From Gammaproteobacteria bacterium (GTDB lineage: Bacteria; Pseudomonadota; Gammaproteobacteria; Enterobacterales; Psychrobiaceae): 18,784 nucleotides of DNA. The translations under genes and the position numbers were made by a program. This document shows, piece after piece, positions 1 through 6,932 of the stretch (within the stretch, counting starts at the first letter, position 1; each line of letters begins with the position of its first letter). A model generated the notes under the pieces. It saw only the letters and a list, made by a program, of their open reading frames with translations, was not told where the DNA came from and made no database searches. The stretch spans positions 1-18,784 of the forward strand of contig JABSRS010000021.1 of assembly GCA_013214885.1 (NCBI GenBank), read 5' to 3'.

Positions 1-84
1 AACTGCACATATTATGCCTAGCATTTGGCACGCTTCTCGACTTGCTGAAATCACGCATTTCCAGGTAGCACGGGTATGGTTTAG
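1..84. other. Short edge segment, nothing recognised
   Basis: This is the sequence downstream of the TonB receptor stop codon, up to the window edge. I see no hairpin plus T-run that would end the receptor transcript. Two short frames are open: plus strand from the ATG at 15 to a stop overlapping the receptor stop, and minus strand from an ATG near 56 running off the edge (MRDFSKSRS...). Neither has a convincing Shine-Dalgarno site or a family I recognise, so no gene is called. Confidence 0.3.
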
Positions 85-2295
85 TTAAAAGCTATATTTG
101 TAGCCAAGAAATAATTGACGTGGCTTGCTTGGGCGCGCGCCATAAGGACGGTGACTAACAATCTCAATCCGATTTAATATATTGTCAGCTTTGAGGTAGA
201 AACTACCATCATCGCCTAAATCATAAGTTGCAGAGAAATCAACCGTAGTGAGCGCTTTCGTCTTAACGCCAACAAAGTTAAACTTGTCACCTGTGCCTGA
301 AATCTCTTTCATTTCACCAACGTAGCTCGTTAATATCGATGCCTGCCAACGATTTGCTGAAAAACCGACAATTAAGGTTAGCTGATTATCTGGTAAATAA
401 GGCACCTCATCACCTGCCGTAATGTTACCCCACAGTGCAAATTTAGAATCAAAAGTTTCTTTAAATTCAGATTTGGTATGGGTATAAACCAAGCTAACAG
501 GAAAATCAATTGAATCAGTAGGACTGAAGGTGTGGCTTAAGCTCGCCTCTAAACCATAAACATCTACGGCACCACCGTTGAATTCTTCATCAACATTTTC
601 AGTACACTTGGCGCCTGCTGAGAAAGTACAACTCTCTTTTAGGTTACTCATATCATTAAAGAAACCAATCATTTCTGCTTTGGTGTTACCGTTAGAGTAA
701 CGTGCACCTAGCTCGTAATTAACACTTTCTTCTGCTTTGATTGCTGGTTTTTGTTTTGGGCTAGTAGGCACGTAGCCTTTGTTAACCCCGAACAAGAAAC
801 CTAAGTTTTCGGTCGATTGGTAGAAAGCACTAAAGCCAGGTAACCAAATTTGACTGCTTTTGGTGAGCCAGTCATCTTGTTGGTCACTCAATGTATTTTG
901 ATACTCAGCATCAATAAATTCGCCGCGTACCCCGACAGTAAGCTTAAGCGCCCCTAAGTGAATACTATCTTGTAAATACACCGACCAGGCATCCGTGGTT
1001 TCAGTATTAAAGGTGGTTTCGTGAGTCTCAGTGCTAATACGTTCGAGGTCGCCCGAACGCATGACGAAAACATCAGTGGTATGAAAACGTTCAATTTGGT
1101 CACGATGGTAGCGTAAACCGGCTTCGAAGTTATGCGCTAGGCCGCCAAGCGTAAAGTCCCAAGCGAGATCACTCTGTAGCCCTTGGGAGTAATATTCACG
1201 GGCATTGTCACCAATAATTAGGTTTTCAGTACTGTTCGATGAATCACGCTCACCGCGTAACACTGCCATAAAGTCAGGGTTAAGCCCCTTATAGGGCTGG
1301 GCGATAACATCTTCGACCGATGCGCCAGAAAAACCATTTAGCTTAAACCAAGAGCGCGCAAAATTGTTGCGATAAGCACGGGTGGTGATGCTATAGCTTT
1401 TGGCTTCAAAATGATGAGTTAATAAAATAGATTGGTGATCCCAGTCCATCAAATCTTCTTGTGATGCTGCATAACGGCGAAAGGGCGTTTTTTCAAAATC
1501 ATCATCGGATAAACCAATGTAGCTTTCATTTGAAATTTCATCATCATAACCAAGCTTTAATTCGACAAATTGGCCATATTGCTCGGTTGAAAGATTATAT
1601 CTCAACTTGGTCATAAAGGAGTTTTTCTTAAAACCAGTGTTGGCACCGTTGTCTAATTCTTTAAAGCCGTCAGCTTCGGTATGGATCCCTTCAATCAAGT
1701 AACCAAAATTGCCATTGGTAGTGCCATAATAAAGGTGCGCTTTGTTATAACCATCACCACCAACGCCTAAATCTAAGCCGCCTTCGGCTACTTCAGGAAT
1801 TTGACGAGTGATAAAATTCAGGGCACCAGCCACCGTGTTTGGACCGTATTTTATCGAAGATGGGCCCTTAAAGACTTCAACCCCAGTCATTCGACTAACC
1901 ATAGGGAAATAGTATGCTGCTGAAGCTGAATAAGGAGCGGGGGCAATTAAAATACCGTCTTCCATTAAGGCAATTTTCTTACTACGCTCTGGGGTTGAGC
2001 CACGAAATCCAATATTTGGTCGTAAACCATAACCATCTTCTTGACGAATATTTACCCCAGGTACATTAGCCAAGATACGGTTGATATCATCGTATTCAAA
2101 TTTCTCTAATTCAGCTGCATCAATTAAGGTGGCCGAACCGGTGTCAGTTCGAAGGTTGTTATCGTGACCAACAATCTGAATTCGTTCTAGGTATTTTTCA
2201 GTGCTCTTCTTAGTTGTTTCTTTCTCTTGAGCAGCTACAGCAATTTGGCTAATTAACAGGCTCGAAATGATAGTCGCTAATAATGTTTTGTTCAT
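85..2295 (-). CDS. FecA-type TonB-dependent outer-membrane receptor
   Basis: A 736-residue outer-membrane receptor that would import an iron chelate or another scarce ligand using TonB/ExbBD energy. Residues 1-21 are a signal peptide ending AVA. A possible TonB box (RIQIVG, 38-43) precedes the plug domain at about 45-165. The plug has the characteristic NIGFRGSTPERSKKIALMEDG stretch (94-114, a FecA-family signature) and VFKGPSSIKYGP. The rest is a beta-barrel with many Tyr/Phe-rich strands ending in the terminal aromatic residue of GYKYSF, so the protein is complete. There is no N-terminal STN signalling domain, so it should not act through a FecI/FecR relay. The start is 12 nt after the imelysin stop, with an AAGGG ribosome site, so the two genes are probably one transcript. 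The ligand is unknown; ferric citrate is only one possibility. Confidence 0.93.
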   Translation of the reverse strand: MNKTLLATIISSLLISQIAVAAQEKETTKKSTEKYLERIQIVGHDNNLRTDTGSATLIDAAELEKFEYDDINRILANVPGVNIRQEDGYGLRPNIGFRGSTPERSKKIALMEDGILIAPAPYSASAAYYFPMVSRMTGVEVFKGPSSIKYGPNTVAGALNFITRQIPEVAEGGLDLGVGGDGYNKAHLYYGTTNGNFGYLIEGIHTEADGFKELDNGANTGFKKNSFMTKLRYNLSTEQYGQFVELKLGYDDEISNESYIGLSDDDFEKTPFRRYAASQEDLMDWDHQSILLTHHFEAKSYSITTRAYRNNFARSWFKLNGFSGASVEDVIAQPYKGLNPDFMAVLRGERDSSNSTENLIIGDNAREYYSQGLQSDLAWDFTLGGLAHNFEAGLRYHRDQIERFHTTDVFVMRSGDLERISTETHETTFNTETTDAWSVYLQDSIHLGALKLTVGVRGEFIDAEYQNTLSDQQDDWLTKSSQIWLPGFSAFYQSTENLGFLFGVNKGYVPTSPKQKPAIKAEESVNYELGARYSNGNTKAEMIGFFNDMSNLKESCTFSAGAKCTENVDEEFNGGAVDVYGLEASLSHTFSPTDSIDFPVSLVYTHTKSEFKETFDSKFALWGNITAGDEVPYLPDNQLTLIVGFSANRWQASILTSYVGEMKEISGTGDKFNFVGVKTKALTTVDFSATYDLGDDGSFYLKADNILNRIEIVSHRPYGARPSKPRQLFLGYKYSF

Positions 2296-2307
2296 GGTTA
2301 ACCCTTG

Positions 2308-3579
2308 TTAATCGTTATCGCCAGCTGAAGTTTCTGGAAGTTCAAGTGCGAGACTAGTAATGAAATCGGTCTTTAGTTTGTCAGTAATCGCTTTTACTTT
2401 GACATGCGCCAACTCAACTTTTTCAGGATTACTCACTAGCGTTTGGGCTAAAGTTTGCTCAAACGATTCAAAATGAGTAATAGCTTCTTGAGCTTGGTTG
2501 GTCATGACTTCACTGGTCGCACTATCTTGTTGTTCAACTAAAAAGTCATCAAAACCTAGCGAGTTGTTGGCGTCAGTACCTTGTCCTAACAGGATTTTTT
2601 GGAATCCTTTAATATTGTTAATCAGGTTGTTGATTGAGTTGTTGCTATAAGCTGATTCAACACTTTGCGGCGCAACACCCGATGGGCAATTTGAGCAAAT
2701 ACCTAATGGCGTACCTAACTTTTGATCTTTAGTCATTTTATCGAGATAGAACAGCGCGTCGCTGATTGCGTTAATACCTTCGTGGGCGGTGGCAAAAGTA
2801 CTGCCTGGACTGCCCGCTAATTTTAAATTAGCAGCAAAACCGTCATCGCCGAGCCATTGGTTCAGCAGTATTTGGCTATTGTTAACCAAGTCACCACTAA
2901 CTTCGGTGGCAAAGTTACAACGGGTAACGCGGCGTTGCTCACTGTTCATGGTTGCCCATGACTCTAGAATTGGCGTTGTTGCGCTACAGCTATGTTCTAG
3001 CGACGTGTTATATAATAAATACTCTAATGAGTCTAAACCACGGCGAGTCGGAGTACGGCGCGATATATCATATGGCGTGCCATTGATATTGCCAGCAGCA
3101 AAGTACAGGGTATCTTGGTCGATGCTACAGCTATTGGAGGCTGGCCATGAATAAATATTGCTACTTAAAATCGATGAGTTAGTAATCAGTGGGCCTAACT
3201 TCATTACTTCAATTTGTTGCCACAGATCCATGGTTTGTTGCCAGCTAGATTGCGCTAGGCTCAGTAGTGCCTCAACGCTATCGCGTGACTGTGAACTGTC
3301 ATAACTTTGTTCAGTGGTGCAGTAATTCGCTACTGCCTGTTGATGGGCAATAGCGAGGGAATTAAATTCTTGATAGGTCGGGGTGATTACATTATCAGTT
3401 AAATTAGCCAGTAGTGCGGTTTGATTAAACGTGGTATCAGGCTTAGTTGGTGGCGTGGTGTTTTTGTCACCATAGCCAGCCCCTGCGCTACTAGAGCTAC
3501 TCTCACCACAGCCTGAAAGTAAGGTGGCAATTACTATTGCTACGGTTAACGGGCGAAATATTTTAGATACTTGAGCCAT
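2308..3579 (-). CDS. Imelysin-family periplasmic lipoprotein
   Basis: A 423-residue imelysin (peptidase M75 / IrpA-like) family lipoprotein, thought in general to act in periplasmic iron handling rather than proteolysis. The ATG at 3579 is chosen over a GTG 21 nt upstream because it has AAGG at good spacing and gives a clean lipoprotein signal with lipobox LSGC (Cys24). A Ser/Gly/Thr-rich linker follows (about 25-50). The imelysin fold covers about 55-410. The family's GxHxxE position reads GLDSLE (181-186), followed by YLLY, so the histidine is replaced by Asp. Six further cysteines (87, 151, 198, 221, 295, 298) could form three disulfides; the last two form CSNC. It is followed 12 nt later by the TonB receptor gene, so it probably serves the ligand that receptor imports. 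A Fur-box-like site lies upstream. Confidence 0.87.
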   Translation of the reverse strand: MAQVSKIFRPLTVAIVIATLLSGCGESSSSSAGAGYGDKNTTPPTKPDTTFNQTALLANLTDNVITPTYQEFNSLAIAHQQAVANYCTTEQSYDSSQSRDSVEALLSLAQSSWQQTMDLWQQIEVMKLGPLITNSSILSSNIYSWPASNSCSIDQDTLYFAAGNINGTPYDISRRTPTRRGLDSLEYLLYNTSLEHSCSATTPILESWATMNSEQRRVTRCNFATEVSGDLVNNSQILLNQWLGDDGFAANLKLAGSPGSTFATAHEGINAISDALFYLDKMTKDQKLGTPLGICSNCPSGVAPQSVESAYSNNSINNLINNIKGFQKILLGQGTDANNSLGFDDFLVEQQDSATSEVMTNQAQEAITHFESFEQTLAQTLVSNPEKVELAHVKVKAITDKLKTDFITSLALELPETSAGDND

Positions 3580-3623
3580 AAAATTTACCTTATTCACCAC
3601 AGACTTTTCATTAACGGATCTGT

Positions 3624-3642
3624 AATAAAAATGATTTGTATT
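3624..3642 (-). promoter_or_regulatory. Candidate Fur box upstream of imelysin-TonB receptor unit
   Basis: The 19-base AATAAAAATGATTTGTATT is a near-palindrome resembling the Fur consensus (GATAATGATAATCATTATC type). It lies 45 nt upstream of the imelysin start codon, with a perfect TATAAT hexamer on the minus strand at 3658-3663 that could be the -10. Binding here would repress the imelysin/receptor unit when iron is plentiful. The assignment rests on pattern similarity only. Confidence 0.5.
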
Positions 3643-3666
3643 AAAAAAGTGATTGCTATTATAAAC

Positions 3667-3698
3667 ACAAAAAGCGAGATCAAAGTTGATCTCGCTTT
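3667..3698 (-). terminator. Intrinsic terminator after the DUF4856 gene
   Basis: A perfect 12-bp stem (AAAGCGAGATCA / TGATCTCGCTTT, 3671-3682 with 3687-3698) has a 4-base loop. On the minus strand it is followed by TTTTTGTGTTT. It sits 23 nt after the DUF4856 stop codon and separates that gene from the imelysin/receptor unit, which therefore needs its own promoter. The stem is symmetrical, but the better U-run is on the minus strand. Confidence 0.85.
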
Positions 3699-3721
3699 AT
3701 TAGTTTAACACTAGCTAGTGA

Positions 3722-5521
3722 TTACCAGTTGGTAACAGTTGCTGCATCGAAGTTATAAGCCGCTTGTAGAATGTCACGAGCTGCTAATAAGTTAGCTTTA
3801 TAAGCGGCAACATCTGCTTCAACCAATGCTGGCTTCATACCGATCAGCGATTGAATTTCAGTATACTGAGCATCAGTAACTGGGCTATTTGGGTTAAATT
3901 GTAGACCCAAAGAGAAACCTTTAAGTTCAGACCAATGCTTAGCAAGGTTAGCGTAGTTAAACTCAGCAGTACCGATAGTCGCTAAGTCATCCTTAATCAC
4001 TTCGTTGATGTAGTGAACCATAGTTGCTGAAATTGCTTTTTCCCAAGCAAATACCGCTTCATCACGTTGCTCTAATAATGTGGCTTTTTGCTCTGGGCTG
4101 AACTCTGCGCCGACGTTACTATTGATGATAGTACGAGCCGTTAGGAAGGCGTTGAATGCGTCAGTCGTAAGATCCGTTGCCGCTGGGTTAGCCGTACCGT
4201 CAGCTAATTTAACTGAACCAACATCACGCTTAGCAGCATTAGTTGAATTACCGAAGTTATATTCTGAAACCAGATCAATTTTACCATCGGCATCGATGTC
4301 GTTATAACCACCTTTCCAACCGTCACGGCCGCTCTTAGCGCGAATTTCTAAATCAGTGTAATCGTTATTGTTACGTGCCGCACCGAAATAACCAAAACCT
4401 TCATCGAACGTGTGCTCTAATGAGGTGTAAACTTTGCTACCACTCTTAGCACCAATCAGGTTGTCGCCGTTTAGACCGTGAGAGTCAGTTGCGTTATCAA
4501 GATAATCATCAGTACCTTGAGAGAAGTTAACCGCACCAAGTAGGAACTTTTGGGTCAGTTGCTTAAGATCCATACCATTGTCTTGTAAGTAGAACTTAGT
4601 AATAGTCTCGCCTAAAACATCAACACGAGTATCACCGTTAAGTTCGGTTTGAACATTGTCAGCCAGTAGGCCAAAGAAATGCTGTACTAACGAATCTGGG
4701 GTGAAATCACCTTTAGCGTCCCAACCTTCAAATTCAGTAGTCCAATCTTTGTGCTGACCTTTAGCGTCATTGCCAGCAATCTTACCTTGAAGATTTTTGT
4801 GTGACGAACTGATATCACCCAGCGAAGTTTGCTTAGTGGCGAAATCGCCAGAAAAGTTAAGTGCGGCGTCAGCTTTAGTTTCCCATTCTTCTGCAGTTCC
4901 AGCATACATTGACATTAGTTTAGTCAGCACATCGGCTTTGCTGGTGAACATACCAGCATCAAAATCAGCTTGTAAGCCAGAACCAATGTAGTTGGTTAGT
5001 TGTATAATTAAAACTTGACGAGCAATTTGGCCACCGTAAGAAACACTTGAGTCATCAGTGCCTAGTTTGCTAGTGAAAGCATATGTTGCAGGGACTAAAT
5101 CTTTAACTTCAGCTAATACACTGTCAACGCCGTGGCTATCAGTGATAGTCACTGATAACTCTTGGGTGAAGGTATTTTTAGCACTATCAGTAACCGTTAC
5201 TTTAAGCGCTACTTGGTACTCTTGTTCGAAGTTAATTGCAGTGTCAGCCACTAGCTTTAGTTCATTATTGACGATTTCAAAACGAGTATCATCAACAGCA
5301 TAGGTGAAAGTATCTTTCACATCAGCATCGGTCGTTGTTAATGTGCCAACAATAGCGGCCATGTCATTTTCAACTAGAGTAGATTTGTCAAGTGCAACGG
5401 CTGTTGGTGCAACATTAACGACAACTGGAGTTGTGTCGGTTTTACTGCTGCCGCCACATGCGGTTAAACCTAAAGATAATAAAATAGCTGAAGCGATGAT
5501 GCTTGGTTTTGATGTCAACAT
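3722..5521 (-). CDS. DUF4856-family lipoprotein with cadherin-like N-terminal domain
   Basis: A 599-residue surface or periplasmic lipoprotein with lipobox LTAC (Cys22). Residues about 38-128 look like a single cadherin/Ig-like repeat (NVAPTAVALD... to SVTITD, with the TTDADVKDTF loop). From about 145 to the end the sequence matches what I know of DUF4856, with SSVSYGGQIARQVLI (158 onward), EHTFDEGFGYFGAA (369-382) and HWSELKGF (529-536). The invariant-looking Glu369, His370, Asp373 and Glu374 are plausible metal ligands, and DIDADGKID (408-416) looks like a Ca2+-binding loop; both are inferences. Its biochemical function is not established. A Fur-box promoter upstream, a terminator downstream and the neighbouring imelysin and TonB receptor genes point to iron acquisition. 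The start is the only ATG that keeps the signal peptide. Confidence 0.82.
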   Translation of the reverse strand: MLTSKPSIIASAILLSLGLTACGGSSKTDTTPVVVNVAPTAVALDKSTLVENDMAAIVGTLTTTDADVKDTFTYAVDDTRFEIVNNELKLVADTAINFEQEYQVALKVTVTDSAKNTFTQELSVTITDSHGVDSVLAEVKDLVPATYAFTSKLGTDDSSVSYGGQIARQVLIIQLTNYIGSGLQADFDAGMFTSKADVLTKLMSMYAGTAEEWETKADAALNFSGDFATKQTSLGDISSSHKNLQGKIAGNDAKGQHKDWTTEFEGWDAKGDFTPDSLVQHFFGLLADNVQTELNGDTRVDVLGETITKFYLQDNGMDLKQLTQKFLLGAVNFSQGTDDYLDNATDSHGLNGDNLIGAKSGSKVYTSLEHTFDEGFGYFGAARNNNDYTDLEIRAKSGRDGWKGGYNDIDADGKIDLVSEYNFGNSTNAAKRDVGSVKLADGTANPAATDLTTDAFNAFLTARTIINSNVGAEFSPEQKATLLEQRDEAVFAWEKAISATMVHYINEVIKDDLATIGTAEFNYANLAKHWSELKGFSLGLQFNPNSPVTDAQYTEIQSLIGMKPALVEADVAAYKANLLAARDILQAAYNFDAATVTNW

Positions 5522-5570
5522 GTTTGAATTCTCGTCAATTAAGTAATTGCAAGGAGTTTACATTACTTTA

Positions 5571-5599
5571 CAAATAAGAATCAATATCATTATTATCAA
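5571..5599 (-). promoter_or_regulatory. Fur box overlapping a sigma70-like promoter for the DUF4856 gene
   Basis: Read on the minus strand, a candidate -35 TTGATA (5594-5599) and -10 TATTTG (5571-5576) are 17 bp apart. Almost the whole interval (5573-5598) is a run of GAT/AAT hexamers, including GATATTGATTCTTATT, close to the classic Fur site GATAATGATTCTCATT. The operator covering both promoter elements implies iron repression of the gene starting at 5521. Confidence 0.65.
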
Positions 5600-5703
5600 T
5601 ATTTAGATTTATTTTTTCGTTTCCACTGAACTTTATCATAAGCACTCTTGATATGGCTGATTTTACATCGGCAGCTGAAAGTTTTACCAGATGAGAAACT
5701 TAG

Positions 5704-5732
5704 ACAATAAAAAGCCATCACAGAGGATGGCT
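5704..5732 (-). terminator. Intrinsic terminator after cheX
   Basis: A 7-bp stem, AGCCATC / GATGGCT (5713-5719 with 5726-5732), has a 6-base loop and is followed on the minus strand by TTTTTATTGTC. It starts 27 nt beyond the cheX stop codon, so it ends the zur-cheX direction of transcription and insulates the iron locus. Confidence 0.85.
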
Positions 5733-5759
5733 AATAGATAACAAGATTGAAATGTTATT

Positions 5760-6227
5760 TTATACTTTATCGAAGCAAATCTCGATCACCGCTCGACCGT
5801 TTGGATTGGTAAAGGGGATCATAATCTTAGGGCCGTCAAACTGGTGACTGATGGTATGTTCTTTACCAGAAACCACGATCGGGGTTGCCATGTCAAAATC
5901 ATAACCCTTTTGGTCTAATAAGTTTTTCGCGCCGCCAGCAACCATATTGGTTATTTCACCAACCATGTCAGTCACTTCTTCGTTTATCTTGCCTGGGTTC
6001 TCTCCTAGCATCCCTTGCATGATTGATAACGCTAATTTCTCATCAAAAGAAATTGAAAGGGAACCTTTAATGTCTGGGCCAACCATGCCGATTAAACCAG
6101 AAACATCACCATGCGCTTTCTCATTACGTTTTAACAGCGGCTTTCCTGGGGTTAATTTTGTTGACGCCATCGTAGCTAAAACGTTCAGTAGAGAGTCTAA
6201 AAAGGGGTTGATAAATTCAACTTTCAT
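5760..6227 (-). CDS. cheX: CheX-family CheY-P phosphatase
   Basis: A 155-residue cytoplasmic CheC/CheX/FliY-superfamily protein of the single-motif CheX type, which would dephosphorylate a CheY-like response regulator. The catalytic signature is DMVGEITNMVAGG (87-99), with the phosphatase pair Glu91 and Asn94 in an ExxN arrangement. The rest (an N-terminal helix MKVEFINPFLDSL and the closing strands RAVIEICFDKV) gives a full-length protein. AAAGGA 12 nt before the ATG is a usable ribosome site. It lies 35 nt after zur in the same direction and may share its transcript. No chemotaxis kinase, receptor or CheY lies in the window, so its partner is elsewhere; many such stand-alone CheX proteins work with CheY-like or GGDEF-linked regulators. 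Its own terminator follows. Confidence 0.88.
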   Translation of the reverse strand: MKVEFINPFLDSLLNVLATMASTKLTPGKPLLKRNEKAHGDVSGLIGMVGPDIKGSLSISFDEKLALSIMQGMLGENPGKINEEVTDMVGEITNMVAGGAKNLLDQKGYDFDMATPIVVSGKEHTISHQFDGPKIMIPFTNPNGRAVIEICFDKV

Positions 6228-6262
6228 AGCTAGTTTAAATCCTTTGAAAATATTTAATTACA

Positions 6263-6706
6263 TTAATCTAAGCGGCATTGGTGGCACAAGCCATAAGCTT
6301 CAACCGTTTGAGTTTTCACTTGAAAATCATTTAACCGTGCTTGATCATTTATCGATTGTTGTATCTGTGGTGAATGTACTTCTTGAACATCATGACATTT
6401 CTCACAAATAAACAACTGCAATTGGTGGCTATCAGAAAAAGCATTACAGGCTATAAATGCATTTTGTGATTCCACTCGGTGAATAAAGTGCTGTTCGAGA
6501 AAAAAATCCAATGCCCGGTAAATTGTTGGTGGCTTAGCAGATAAGTCGGTAGCTTTAAGGCCATCTAATAAATCATAAGCACTAATTGCCCCTGAAGCTT
6601 CCAACATTAATTTTAATACCTTGCGACGGACCGCCGTGAAGCGTGCACCGCGGCTGTCACATAATGTCTGTGCTTTATCTAATAAAGTGCTTGTATCAGC
6701 TGTCAT
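6263..6706 (-). CDS. zur: Zinc uptake regulator Zur (Fur family)
   Basis: A 147-residue Fur-superfamily repressor that in gammaproteobacteria binds zinc and shuts off high-affinity zinc import. It aligns with E. coli Zur through AISAYDLLDGL, AKPPTIYRALDFFLEQ, FIHRVES and VEAYGLCHQC. The winged-helix domain covers about 1-80. The structural zinc site is CEKC (101, 104) with CHQC (141, 144). The regulatory ligands match His76, Cys87, His94 and Glu109. These ligands and the AKPP/HRVES signature favour Zur over Fur. The ATG at 6706 is preferred to an in-frame TTG at 6727 because it aligns with the E. coli start. Neither start has a good ribosome site. No znuABC gene is adjacent. Confidence 0.93.
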   Translation of the reverse strand: MTADTSTLLDKAQTLCDSRGARFTAVRRKVLKLMLEASGAISAYDLLDGLKATDLSAKPPTIYRALDFFLEQHFIHRVESQNAFIACNAFSDSHQLQLFICEKCHDVQEVHSPQIQQSINDQARLNDFQVKTQTVEAYGLCHQCRLD

Positions 6707-6932
6707 TTCAATAAATTTCTGTTTCAATTAAATTGACTTTACCACCAAAAGATTCATTTGATAACTATTTCTGTTAATAAAATCTATAACTGCGAACAAA
6801 ATCTTCACAGTAGGTTGATGATCAACATAACCAAAGATCCATTTAAGAAATACTAAGTATCTCGATCAAATGTTAGGTTTCACTAATCAAGCGAAGTGTA
6901 TCTGAGCATTGCAATAGCGGTTAAATAACTTG
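6707..6932. other. Intergenic region between nuoG and zur
   Basis: An AT-rich spacer of about 226 bases. It should carry the zur promoter, but I find no -35/-10 pair with good spacing and no Zur box. A 13-base palindrome (GTTGATGATCAAC, 6814-6826) is the only clear symmetry and could be an operator or chance. No U-tract hairpin ends the nuo transcript; an AAATAAC/GTTATTT inverted repeat at 6923-6938 overlaps the nuoG stop but has only a 2-base loop. nuoH, which normally follows nuoG, is not here. Confidence 0.5.

Noticed and set aside
3580..3600. GTG start for the imelysin gene at 3600
   Set aside because: AAGG is well placed for the ATG at 3579, and the lipoprotein signal peptide begins there.
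5947..6411. A 154-codon plus-strand open frame across cheX and zur
   Set aside because: It is antisense to two clear family members and shows no recognisable motif; it is a shadow of real codons.
6707..6727. TTG start for zur at 6727
   Set aside because: The ATG at 6706 aligns with E. coli Zur and the extension has no better ribosome site.
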